A stretch of DNA of 64,000 bases from an uncultured Glaciecola sp. (GTDB lineage Bacteria > Pseudomonadota > Gammaproteobacteria > Enterobacterales > Alteromonadaceae), in assembly GCF_937770335.1 (NCBI RefSeq), contig NZ_CALJHY010000003.1, positions 62,001 to 126,000 on the forward strand. Direction: 5' to 3'. The notes beneath the pieces are model-generated. The model was given only the letters and a program-made list of their open reading frames with translations. It was not told the origin of the DNA and did no database searches. A program made the translations under genes and the position numbers. Below are positions 46,698-54,528 of this stretch, in pieces (within the stretch, counting starts at the first letter, position 1; each line of letters begins with the position of its first letter).

Positions 46698-47660
46698 TTA
46701 ATCAGTTGGGGCCTGGCGCACACAAACGAATGCGATTTTATCGCCTTTCTTAGAAAAGCTTACACGACTTATATCACTTGGGCATTGTGCAGTTAAGTCG
46801 ACAAACTCAGTCCACTTTTTAGCTCCACTCCCATACTTCCATTGATACAACTTATTTTGCACTGCCGTAACCGCGTAACCTTGCGGTGACCATGCGTAAT
46901 GGACGCTGCCTGCAGGCATATCAACCAGTGCAACCATACTGTTCGTTTGGGTATTAACAGAACGCAGTTGCCATGTTGTTTCATCCATATTTTTGGTGTA
47001 ACTGTGCAAGCTTGAATTGGGTATTGCCCATAAACTTGGCCCTATTTTAGTATCGAGTACTGTACCCTGATCTGTTGGTTTATTAATGGTCGCTAAGCGC
47101 AGCGTATTTGGTTCCCCCAAAACAAATAGGAGTACTTTTGTCGTGCCATCCCAGACATGATAGCCAACTGGCTCAACCCCAGGTAATAAGTTTTTTATAG
47201 CTTCACCATCATCTAACTGCAATAACCAAAGTTCCTGCTTCCCTTCACTATTAACCCTTATCACTGAAAGTCCTTTGCCATCAGGTGTCGGTGTCGGGCT
47301 GTATTCACTGGCCAACGAATTGCTTAAATTTGTCGAAGACTGGGTAGCGAAGTCATACACAAGAATATCCATTTGACTGATCTTCTCGCCCTTTATCATT
47401 TGGGTATAGGCCAAAGCGCGGTCGCTATTGATGAAGTAAGGCTGATTAGTATAACCAGGTGTATCTGTTATTTTTTGGAAGTTGCTCAGCTTAATTATTT
47501 TATCTAAAGGCTTTCCTACAATAGCTTCAGAAATTCTGTCCTCATAACTAACAGAAGCAACAATAATATCGGAATCGGATTGAGCAGACGTAAAAAACGC
47601 TATCAAGCAAATAAATATTGATGACATTGAGAGCTTAATTAATTTCACTACCTTAACCAT
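46698..47660 (-). CDS. exported TolB/WD40-like beta-propeller protein
   Basis: 320-residue protein with a signal peptide (residues 1-28, SSIFICLIAFFTSAQS). The body contains repeated beta-propeller blades of the PD40/TolB type: SEYSPTPTPDGKGLSVIRVNSEGKQELWLLQLDDGE, VHYAWSPQGYAVTAVQNKLYQW and SRVSFSKKGDKIAFVCVR. No catalytic domain is fused, so it is probably a binding or scaffold protein in the periplasm. It follows the MFS transporter gene with a 13-bp gap and is likely cotranscribed. Function unknown. Confidence 0.65.
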   Translation of the reverse strand: MVKVVKLIKLSMSSIFICLIAFFTSAQSDSDIIVASVSYEDRISEAIVGKPLDKIIKLSNFQKITDTPGYTNQPYFINSDRALAYTQMIKGEKISQMDILVYDFATQSSTNLSNSLASEYSPTPTPDGKGLSVIRVNSEGKQELWLLQLDDGEAIKNLLPGVEPVGYHVWDGTTKVLLFVLGEPNTLRLATINKPTDQGTVLDTKIGPSLWAIPNSSLHSYTKNMDETTWQLRSVNTQTNSMVALVDMPAGSVHYAWSPQGYAVTAVQNKLYQWKYGSGAKKWTEFVDLTAQCPSDISRVSFSKKGDKIAFVCVRQAPTD

Positions 47661-47673
47661 TTGATTATCCTGT

Positions 47674-48897
47674 TCAGTGTTTTTCTAATAACGCTTTTTG
47701 TGCAGAAAAAGCGCTGCTGCTAACCAAGAGTAATGCGAAAGCGCCTATAAAAGCAAAACTTGCTGATATTAAGAAGCTTTTCTCAGCGCCAGCTCCTTGC
47801 ATCCAAGTATTGCCAGCAATAAAACTTCCTACAGCCCCACCGATACCAAACGCAATACTGACATACAATGCTTGCGCTCTACTTTGGAATCCACTAGCAA
47901 AATAGGTATGTAAAAAATGTACCGAGGTTGCGTGCGTCATGCCAAAGCTAAAAGCATGTAGCGTTTGGCTAAAAATTATAACACTGGTAAATTCAGGAAC
48001 TAAGGCTAAACAAAGCCATCGAATAGACGTCAATAACATTGAAAATATCAACATCCACTTCACTCCAAACTTTGCAATAAGTCGTGATGCAATAATAAAA
48101 ACACCAATCTCAGATAAAACACCGACAGCAATAAATAAGCCCGTTTGTTTACCCGAATAATCAAGCTCTCCCATATAAAGTGCGAAAAAACTATAGTATG
48201 AGCCAAAACTGATTTGTAAAAAAACAGCAGAAATAATAAAGGCAATAAAAACTAAACTGCGCACCTTAGGCCATTCGTTCACGACCACCCTCTCGTGTTT
48301 AGGGACGACTTCAGGTGATGCAATAAAGAGCGAGCTGATATACAACGCAAATAAACAAAAACTAGCAGTATAAATAATCACTTCGGTCGAGAAAAAATCG
48401 AGAAGAAAACCAATAATTAAGCTCAGTGCAATAAACCCGATACTGCCCCAAAGGCGCACAGCACCGTAACCACCCTTACTTTCTTTAGTTGCATTTACCG
48501 TGATGACTTCAAGCTGGGGCAACACCGCCGTCCAAAACATCATCATGATCCCAAAACTAAAGGTTAACGCCCAAAAACTATAGGAAAAGTAAACTGCGGT
48601 GAAGGTGATGAATGCGAGCAAGCAACCGAAGCGAACAATATCTGCACCTCGCCCCGTTTTATCGGCAACGGCCGCCCATAAGTTGGGTCCCAACACACGC
48701 GTAAGTGTAATAATAGCGAGTAAGCTACCTATCTCTTGTGAAGTGAATCCGCGTCCATCAAGAAAGACACCCGCAAATGGCGTGATAACGCCTAATTGTC
48801 CGAAATAGAAAAAATAGGTTAAAGAAATAAGCCCTAAGTTTGTAGGGCTAGAAACAGCCGCCTTACTTTTCGTCGTGATCAGTCGTGACAATAGCAA
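47674..48897 (-). CDS. MFS transporter, HcaT/LacY-like group
   Basis: 407-residue inner-membrane transporter with about 12 hydrophobic segments. The N-terminal LTYFFYFGQLGVITPFAGVFLDGRGFTSQEIGSLLAII, then ALVADKTGR-type wording (here AAVADKTGRG) in the loop 2-3 and KESKGGYGAVRLWGSIGF resemble the HcaT/PPP-transporter group of the MFS. The substrate is unknown. Lies between aroC and the propeller gene, same strand. Confidence 0.75.
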   Translation of the reverse strand: MLLSRLITTKSKAAVSSPTNLGLISLTYFFYFGQLGVITPFAGVFLDGRGFTSQEIGSLLAIITLTRVLGPNLWAAVADKTGRGADIVRFGCLLAFITFTAVYFSYSFWALTFSFGIMMMFWTAVLPQLEVITVNATKESKGGYGAVRLWGSIGFIALSLIIGFLLDFFSTEVIIYTASFCLFALYISSLFIASPEVVPKHERVVVNEWPKVRSLVFIAFIISAVFLQISFGSYYSFFALYMGELDYSGKQTGLFIAVGVLSEIGVFIIASRLIAKFGVKWMLIFSMLLTSIRWLCLALVPEFTSVIIFSQTLHAFSFGMTHATSVHFLHTYFASGFQSRAQALYVSIAFGIGGAVGSFIAGNTWMQGAGAEKSFLISASFAFIGAFALLLVSSSAFSAQKALLEKH

Positions 48898-48945
48898 GGC
48901 TTATTCCCTTTTTAGAAAGTAGTGACCAACAAACATCGCTTATCA

Positions 48946-50043
48946 TTAACGCTGCGCTGGAATGACTGGCGTTATCGAATTTACTAGGCTGTTTTGAGCT
49001 CGATGTCGCAATAAATGGTCCATCAATACAATGGCTAACATTGCTTCCGCTATCGGCACGGCTCGAATACCAACGCAAGGATCGTGACGTCCTTTTGTAA
49101 TTACATCATCTGGTTTGCCGTTAATATCCACAGATTGGCCTGAAATGCTGATGCTAGAGGTTGGTTTAAGCGCCATATGTACTATGATTTCTTGGCCACT
49201 AGAAATCCCTCCTAAGATGCCTCCAGCGTGGTTAGTATGAAAACCCTCAGGCGACATTTCATCTCGATGTTCGGTGCCTTTTTGATTAACAACTTCAAAA
49301 CCATCGCCAATTTCAACGCCTTTCACTGCATTAATACCCATCATTGCATGGGCAATATCGGCGTCAAGTCGATCAAACACGGGCTCTCCTAACCCCACAG
49401 GAACGTTGATAGCACTTACGCTTACTCTAGCACCTATAGAATTACCTTCTTTCTTTAAGTCCCGCATATAAGCATCTAATGCTTCTAACTTGGTTTCATC
49501 TGGGCAGAAAAAAGGATTCGTATTAGTGACGCTATGATCGACTTTATCAACGGCAATTGGACCTAATTGGCTAATATAACCACGCACTTCTATTCCGTAT
49601 TGTTGTTTCAGATACTTTTTAGCAATACCGCCTGCGGCAACGCGCACTGCCGTTTCACGAGCTGATGAGCGACCGCCACCACGGTAATCTCTGAAACCAA
49701 ATTTCTGCTGGTATGTATAATCTGCATGACCTGGACGAAATGAATCTTTAATTTTTGAGTAATCTTGACTGCGTTGGTCTTTATTATTGATAAGTAGACC
49801 AATGCTCGTGCCGGTAGATTTACCTTCAAAAATACCACTCAGAATTTTAACCTCATCATCTTCTCTGCGAGCAGTTGTATAACGAGATGTTCCGGGTTTA
49901 CGACGATCTAAATCGCCCTGTAAATCCGCTTCACTCAACTCTAGTCCCGGAGGGCAACCGTCAACCACACCACCGATGGCAATACCATGACTTTCTCCAA
50001 AGGTTGTCACGGTAAATAGTTTACCTATTGTGTTCCCAGACAT
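48946..50043 (-). CDS. aroC: chorismate synthase
   Basis: 365-residue enzyme that makes chorismate from EPSP with reduced FMN. Signature stretches seen: [38 protein letters not shown] at the N-terminus, [41 protein letters not shown] near 105-145, and [32 protein letters not shown] near the end. Length is normal. It lies after prmB on the same strand, as in E. coli. Confidence 0.97.
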   Translation of the reverse strand: MSGNTIGKLFTVTTFGESHGIAIGGVVDGCPPGLELSEADLQGDLDRRKPGTSRYTTARREDDEVKILSGIFEGKSTGTSIGLLINNKDQRSQDYSKIKDSFRPGHADYTYQQKFGFRDYRGGGRSSARETAVRVAAGGIAKKYLKQQYGIEVRGYISQLGPIAVDKVDHSVTNTNPFFCPDETKLEALDAYMRDLKKEGNSIGARVSVSAINVPVGLGEPVFDRLDADIAHAMMGINAVKGVEIGDGFEVVNQKGTEHRDEMSPEGFHTNHAGGILGGISSGQEIIVHMALKPTSSISISGQSVDINGKPDDVITKGRHDPCVGIRAVPIAEAMLAIVLMDHLLRHRAQNSLVNSITPVIPAQR

Positions 50044-50145
50044 ATTGTTCTTTCCTTATTTCTTTTCTAATTCTTTTTTATGTAGTATGAATCTAACTAG
50101 ATTGTGGCATATGTAATTTGCACAAACTCAATACTCACAACCCGC

Positions 50146-51075
50146 CTACTTTGCGTCTTGCCAATAAGTAACGAGAGTCTCTTTTTGTATGGCAAATATT
50201 CCACTGCCACCCTGGGACAACTCACACCAATCAACCTGTAAGCCAGGGAAACGAGTGGCAATATGCACTTCACTGTTACCCACTTCAATAAACAACCATG
50301 CACCATCAGTCATATATTGGGCCGCTTGTTGCAGCATAATTTCAACCAAATCTAAGCCATCCTCGCCAGCTGCCAAAGCATGTGCAGGCTCATGATGAAA
50401 TTCTGCAGGCAAGTCGGCCATATCATGCGCATCGACATAGGGTGGATTTGAAACGATAAGATCATATCTTTCGCCTGTTAAACTACTAAATAAATCAGAT
50501 TGCAGCGGAATTACCTGCTCTTCCAATTGATATTCATGGATATTCATCGAAGCAACATCAAGCGCATCGGTATCAATATCGGCGGCATCCACCATTGACT
50601 CAGGAAATTGATTAGCCAAAGCAATAGCAATGCATCCTCCACCAGTACAGAGGTCCAGAATCCGTTTTGGCTCTTGATTTAAATATGGCTTGAAGCCTTG
50701 CAATATTAATTCAGCAACTGGAGAACGCGGAATGAGCACACGCTCATCCACATAAAACGGCATGCCAGCAAACCAAGCCTGATTTGTAATGTAAGGCAAC
50801 GGCTTTTGTAACTCAGCGCGCTGCTGCAACCAATCTGCCATATGTTGCTTTTCAGTTTCTGTAACGCGAGCCTGATATAAGGCTTCTTGGCGCTGTGCAG
50901 GCATATCCAATGGTAAATTCAGGGCTTGAAACACTAAACTTGAGGCTTCATCCCACTCGTTATCTGTGCCATGACCGAAAAAAATGCCGGCTTGATAAAA
51001 TGTAGAAATGGAATAACGGATCCAGTCTAGTATCGTGATTAGTTCTGGCGGATGAGATGGTTGATGTATATTCAC
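50146..51075 (-). CDS. prmB: 50S ribosomal protein L3 glutamine methyltransferase
   Basis: 309-residue SAM-dependent methyltransferase that modifies a glutamine of ribosomal protein L3. The SAM-binding motif is DLCTGGGCIAIALA (141-154) and the catalytic motif NPPY lies at 210-213. The N-terminal helical domain has the PrmB-specific wording FFGHGTDNEWDEA and RVLIPRSPVAELI. It diverges from smrB and precedes aroC by about 100 bp, the same context as in E. coli. Confidence 0.94.
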   Translation of the reverse strand: MNIHQPSHPPELITILDWIRYSISTFYQAGIFFGHGTDNEWDEASSLVFQALNLPLDMPAQRQEALYQARVTETEKQHMADWLQQRAELQKPLPYITNQAWFAGMPFYVDERVLIPRSPVAELILQGFKPYLNQEPKRILDLCTGGGCIAIALANQFPESMVDAADIDTDALDVASMNIHEYQLEEQVIPLQSDLFSSLTGERYDLIVSNPPYVDAHDMADLPAEFHHEPAHALAAGEDGLDLVEIMLQQAAQYMTDGAWLFIEVGNSEVHIATRFPGLQVDWCELSQGGSGIFAIQKETLVTYWQDAK

Positions 51076-51126
51076 AGTATCCTTAGGTAAGTTAGCAATA
51101 TTACTGACTCAATATCGGCGTAATAC

Positions 51127-51135
51127 TGATATAAT
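51127..51135 (+). promoter_or_regulatory. extended -10 promoter of smrB
   Basis: TGATATAAT (51127-51135) is a full TG-N-TATAAT extended -10. No good -35 is seen. The implied start is about 30 nt before the smrB ATG. Confidence 0.5.
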
Positions 51136-51174
51136 ACGCAAAAACCTAATCAAATTCGCTTGTTATCTGCACTT

Positions 51175-51747
51175 ATGAAGAAAAAAACTTCAAATTTATC
51201 AAACAAAGACAATCCACAAGATGAAATTTCATTTACGAGCTTATTTGACGGCGTAAAACCCGTTAAACACGATCGCTATGAATTAAGTCGGCAAGACAGA
51301 ATGCTGAAATTGAAGCAACGCCAATTTTCGAGTGCCACATTGGATAGAAAAGCCAACGCCTTGTTTGAGTTTTCAGATGGGTTTGAAGCCAACTTTAGCC
51401 AAAATGGGCCGCTGAAGTACGTTGCAGAAGGAGAGCGCAGCGATAGAGTTAAGCAGCTTAGGAATGGTGAAATAGCGCCTGAATTACTTTTAGACTTGCA
51501 CGGCTTGAATGCAGAGGCCGCAAAAAATGAAATTGCTGCACTATTATTTGAAGCGCACAGGAAACTCTACTCTTGCGTTTGTATCATGCATGGTATTGGT
51601 ACCGGCACATTAAAGCGCAAAATACCCAGCTGGCTAATGCAACACCCCTATGTCATTGGCTTTCACCAAGCCACCTTAGAATGGGGAGGCAATAGCGCCC
51701 TGCTTGTGCTAATAAAGCAAAGTGAAGAGCACGAAAAATACGATTGA
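51175..51747 (+). CDS. smrB: SmrB endonuclease (ribosome rescue factor)
   Basis: 190 residues from the ATG at 51175, giving the same MKKKT start as E. coli SmrB; an in-frame TTG five codons earlier is unlikely. The C-terminal Smr domain (about 95-180) has LLLDLHGLNAEAAKNEI, CVCIMHGIGTGTLKRKIPSWL, and HQATLEWGGNSALLVLI; DLHGL and the HG-x-G motif are the family's active-site elements. E. coli SmrB cleaves mRNA between collided ribosomes. Divergent from prmB. Confidence 0.93.
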   Translation: MKKKTSNLSNKDNPQDEISFTSLFDGVKPVKHDRYELSRQDRMLKLKQRQFSSATLDRKANALFEFSDGFEANFSQNGPLKYVAEGERSDRVKQLRNGEIAPELLLDLHGLNAEAAKNEIAALLFEAHRKLYSCVCIMHGIGTGTLKRKIPSWLMQHPYVIGFHQATLEWGGNSALLVLIKQSEEHEKYD

Positions 51748-51749
51748 GT

Positions 51750-51878
51750 TTACTTGTGTTCGTCTGGCGAACTGTTGTGAATAAACATATAAATAAAATA
51801 CGCACCCATCACTACCATCACTAAAATTCCAAGAAGAGAACTCCACACTGCAGGGTCACCGAATATCATTGATAACAT
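51750..51878 (-). CDS. 42-residue single-span membrane protein, DUF3149-like
   Basis: Small gene with a near-ideal ribosome binding site GAGGTGA five to six nt before the ATG at 51878 and a TAA at 51750-51752, two bp from the smrB stop. The product starts MLSMIFGDPAVWSSLLGILV, has one hydrophobic helix (about 12-33) and a short polar tail (HNSSPDEHK). The GDP-x-x-W/G pattern before the helix fits small DUF3149 proteins of marine gammaproteobacteria as I recall them. Function unknown. Confidence 0.75.
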   Translation of the reverse strand: MLSMIFGDPAVWSSLLGILVMVVMGAYFIYMFIHNSSPDEHK

Positions 51879-52006
51879 AAATCACCTCATTGATTGTGTT
51901 CATGAATCAACAATAGTCAAATATTGGGCGCGCCTTCATGATCGAGATCAATAGATAAACCTGATTTTGAATAGATTAGAGGAATTAATTGCGCCAGATC
52001 AAGTTT

Positions 52007-52609
52007 TTAAAATATGAGTCGCATAAACCAGTTTTTATTTAAGTCATCTTCACAGGTTTTCAATTGAGTTGCGTAGCGTTTTGAACGTGAACCGACTTTT
52101 TGAGCAACGCCAACTAACCATTGCTTTTTGCGATACGACTTGCGTTCATATCCACCCCAACCTTCATGATAGTTTAGGTATTGGGCATTTGCGTCCCACT
52201 TAGAAACTTTGTTTATTTTATGTGTTTTCGCAATAAACCATCCCATAAAATCAATAGCGTCGTCGAAATCTTCTCTACTAGCGAAAGTTTGATCTGTTTC
52301 TCTTTTATAATCATCCCACGTCATTGTTTTAGCTTGGGAGTAACCATAAGCTGAGCTAACTCTGCCCCACGGTATTAGCCCAAAAAGGACATAATCACGG
52401 GGAGGCAATGCGTCGTGACGAAACGAGCTCTCTTGATACATCATGGCCATGGGCACATGAATAGGCACCCCCCACTTTTCACGCATATCTGCCGCTGCAT
52501 CAAACCAGTCACGCTTTTCATAAAATATGTCACAAATATTTTCTTTTTTGGTTGGTGGTTGAGTGACACAGCCACTCATTAAAACGAGAAGCAATGCTAA
52601 AAACAGCAA
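52007..52609 (-). CDS. lipoprotein with transglycosylase SLT-like domain
   Basis: 200-residue lipoprotein with signal MLFLALLLVLMSGC (lipid on Cys14). The domain reads IPWGRVSSAYGYSQAKTMTWDDYKRETDQ and AIDFMGWFIAKTHKINKVSKWDANAQYLNYHEGWGGYER, with an earlier MAMMYQESSFRHDALPP. The QESSF and YGYSQ...Y...HEGWGGY pattern matches a small family of lysozyme-like exported proteins in the SLT clan, with Glu of QES as the probable acid. It presumably acts on peptidoglycan at the outer membrane. Stands alone. Confidence 0.75.
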   Translation of the reverse strand: MLFLALLLVLMSGCVTQPPTKKENICDIFYEKRDWFDAAADMREKWGVPIHVPMAMMYQESSFRHDALPPRDYVLFGLIPWGRVSSAYGYSQAKTMTWDDYKRETDQTFASREDFDDAIDFMGWFIAKTHKINKVSKWDANAQYLNYHEGWGGYERKSYRKKQWLVGVAQKVGSRSKRYATQLKTCEDDLNKNWFMRLIF

Positions 52610-52706
52610 GTTTGAAAATTTGACTTTAAATAAAATGAACTTTTGGATATTTATCTACTCTTATTGATACATGTGAACTAGCAATGTCCGTGTTTAGTCC
52701 CTATTG

Positions 52707-52741
52707 ACCCGAATTTTTTAACGAATGTTCGGGTTTTTTTT
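52707..52741 (+). terminator. plus-strand terminator with no obvious gene in front
   Basis: ACCCGAA (52707-52713) pairs with TTCGGGT (52728-52734), followed by eight T (52734-52741). The T-run is only on the plus strand, yet the genes on both sides (52007-52609 and 52838-54415) are on the minus strand. Either an unannotated plus-strand transcript ends here or the structure guards against antisense transcription. Confidence 0.6.
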
Positions 52742-52837
52742 ACTTCGAACAGCTAAAGTTAATAATTTTACTGGAAAGTATACTGACCAAGTTTCAATCG
52801 AAACTCAATCCGTATAATAACGTCGTATATAGACACT

Positions 52838-54415
52838 TTAACGAGCAAAATAGTCCTGGATAAATTCAGCAAAGGCTTTAGGGTCAGTTTTTTCAATCTT
52901 GACCCGAGATTCAATAGATTCTTTAGCTTGCTGGCGAAACATGTCTTCCGTCATATTCAAATAATTTAAACCCGAAGCATGTTTCTTGTATTCATCAGCT
53001 AGCTCCAATCCCAATGTACTATTGTCTATGCCATGTTCAGTTAGTGCTTTTAACCATTTGGCTGAAGGCGTATTGTTCGGATCTTTGATTTTCTCTAACT
53101 CAATCTCTACGGCAGTTGAATACTTGCTATTCCTGTTAGCGTTATCTAGCGTTTTAGCCACTTCTTTCAATTCAACAAATAATTCAGTGGACCAAGCTAA
53201 CAATGAAATAGGTGTGTCTTCTTTTATTAACATTAAGCCAGGCTTTCGCCCTTCAATAACAACGGCATCTAAATTATGGTCACTTTCTTCATATGCAGGG
53301 TGTGCAAGATCAGGTGACTCTTTTAGTAAACAATATAATAAAAACACATCTAAGAAATAAAATTGATTTTCAATGATGCCGACCGGTGAAAACGGGTTTA
53401 CGTCTAAGGCGCGAACTTCAATATAACTAACACCTCGATTTTCCAAAGCATCACTGGGCTTTTCAAGCGATTTAGCTACTTGTTTAGGTCGAATAGGTGA
53501 ATACAATTCATTTTCAATTTGCAGCACATTACTATTTAACTGTTCCCAGCCATCTTTTTCATTTGACGAAAATACAGCATATTGTTCTGACGGAGTGTTT
53601 ATTGCATCACGCACAGAGCTGACATAAGAACTCAAACTGTTATAACAAATGTTTAAGGATGATTGTTCTGAATTTGTATAGCCTAAATCACTCATTCTCA
53701 ACGATGTAGCATAGGGTAAATATAAGGTCCCTTTGGCTAATCGTTCAAACGGAAATTTATTTTCTTTGCCTGCTAAAAATGACTGACAAAGTGCAGGCGA
53801 AGCACCATACAAATAAGGGATTAGCCACGCTACGCTACGAAAATTACGAATTAAATCAAAATGGAACGAAGAACGATTATCTACATTATTTTCCACTTCA
53901 TGCAAGTCACACCAAGCCTGCCAAAACTCGTCCGAGAAGGAAAAGTTAAAATGCACGCCAGCAATGACCTGCATCATACTACCATATCGGTTGTGAAGGC
54001 CTTTACGATACACTTCCTTCATTTTCGCAATATTCGAGCTACCATACTGCGCAATTGGAATACTTGTATCTTTGTTCACAAAGCATGGCATGCTCATTGG
54101 CCATAATCTTTCTTCACCAATATTTTCATATACAAATTTATGAATATCAGCAAGTTGAGCCAGTGTTGTTTTGGGATCTTTTTCAGGTGGCGTAATGAAC
54201 TCCATTAAGCTTTCAGAAAAATCGGTAGTTATCGTATCGTGAGTCAGTTTCGATCCTAACGCATCAGGATGCATAGTCGTTGCCAGTCCTCCAGTTGGAT
54301 TGACTCTGAGCGCCTCTCTCTCTATGCCGTGTTTAATATTAGGCAAAGAGGTTTGAAACTGGGGTTGAGAAAGTGCGGTTAAGCGTTTTGAAAAGGAGAG
54401 TGAATGAATAGCCAA
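52838..54415 (-). CDS. gshA: glutamate-cysteine ligase
   Basis: 525-residue enzyme of the first step of glutathione synthesis, of the proteobacterial type. Seen: IKHGIEREALRVNPTGGLATTMHPDALGSKLTHDTITTDFSESLMEFITPP at the N-terminus, GVHFNFSF near 165, MRMSDLGYTN-type wording (LRMSDLGYTNSEQS) near 240, and YIEVRALDVNPFSPVGI near 330. Length fits E. coli GshA (518). Stands alone on the minus strand. Confidence 0.96.
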   Translation of the reverse strand: MAIHSLSFSKRLTALSQPQFQTSLPNIKHGIEREALRVNPTGGLATTMHPDALGSKLTHDTITTDFSESLMEFITPPEKDPKTTLAQLADIHKFVYENIGEERLWPMSMPCFVNKDTSIPIAQYGSSNIAKMKEVYRKGLHNRYGSMMQVIAGVHFNFSFSDEFWQAWCDLHEVENNVDNRSSFHFDLIRNFRSVAWLIPYLYGASPALCQSFLAGKENKFPFERLAKGTLYLPYATSLRMSDLGYTNSEQSSLNICYNSLSSYVSSVRDAINTPSEQYAVFSSNEKDGWEQLNSNVLQIENELYSPIRPKQVAKSLEKPSDALENRGVSYIEVRALDVNPFSPVGIIENQFYFLDVFLLYCLLKESPDLAHPAYEESDHNLDAVVIEGRKPGLMLIKEDTPISLLAWSTELFVELKEVAKTLDNANRNSKYSTAVEIELEKIKDPNNTPSAKWLKALTEHGIDNSTLGLELADEYKKHASGLNYLNMTEDMFRQQAKESIESRVKIEKTDPKAFAEFIQDYFAR

Positions 54416-54435
54416 GTTATTATTCCGTTACTGGT

Positions 54436-54468
54436 TTAAAAAACCCCTGTAGATTATTACTGCAGGGG
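54436..54468 (-). terminator. Rho-independent terminator after the M16 peptidase gene
   Basis: On the minus strand ACCCCTGCAG (54468-54459) pairs with CTACAGGGGT (54451-54442) with one G-T wobble and a 7-nt loop, followed by a run of T to 54437. It lies 60 bp after the M16 stop codon. Confidence 0.8.
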
Positions 54469-54528
54469 TATTAACGTATTATACGCCTAGTATAGTGTTT
54501 AAATTATAAATTCACACCAAAGAATTGC

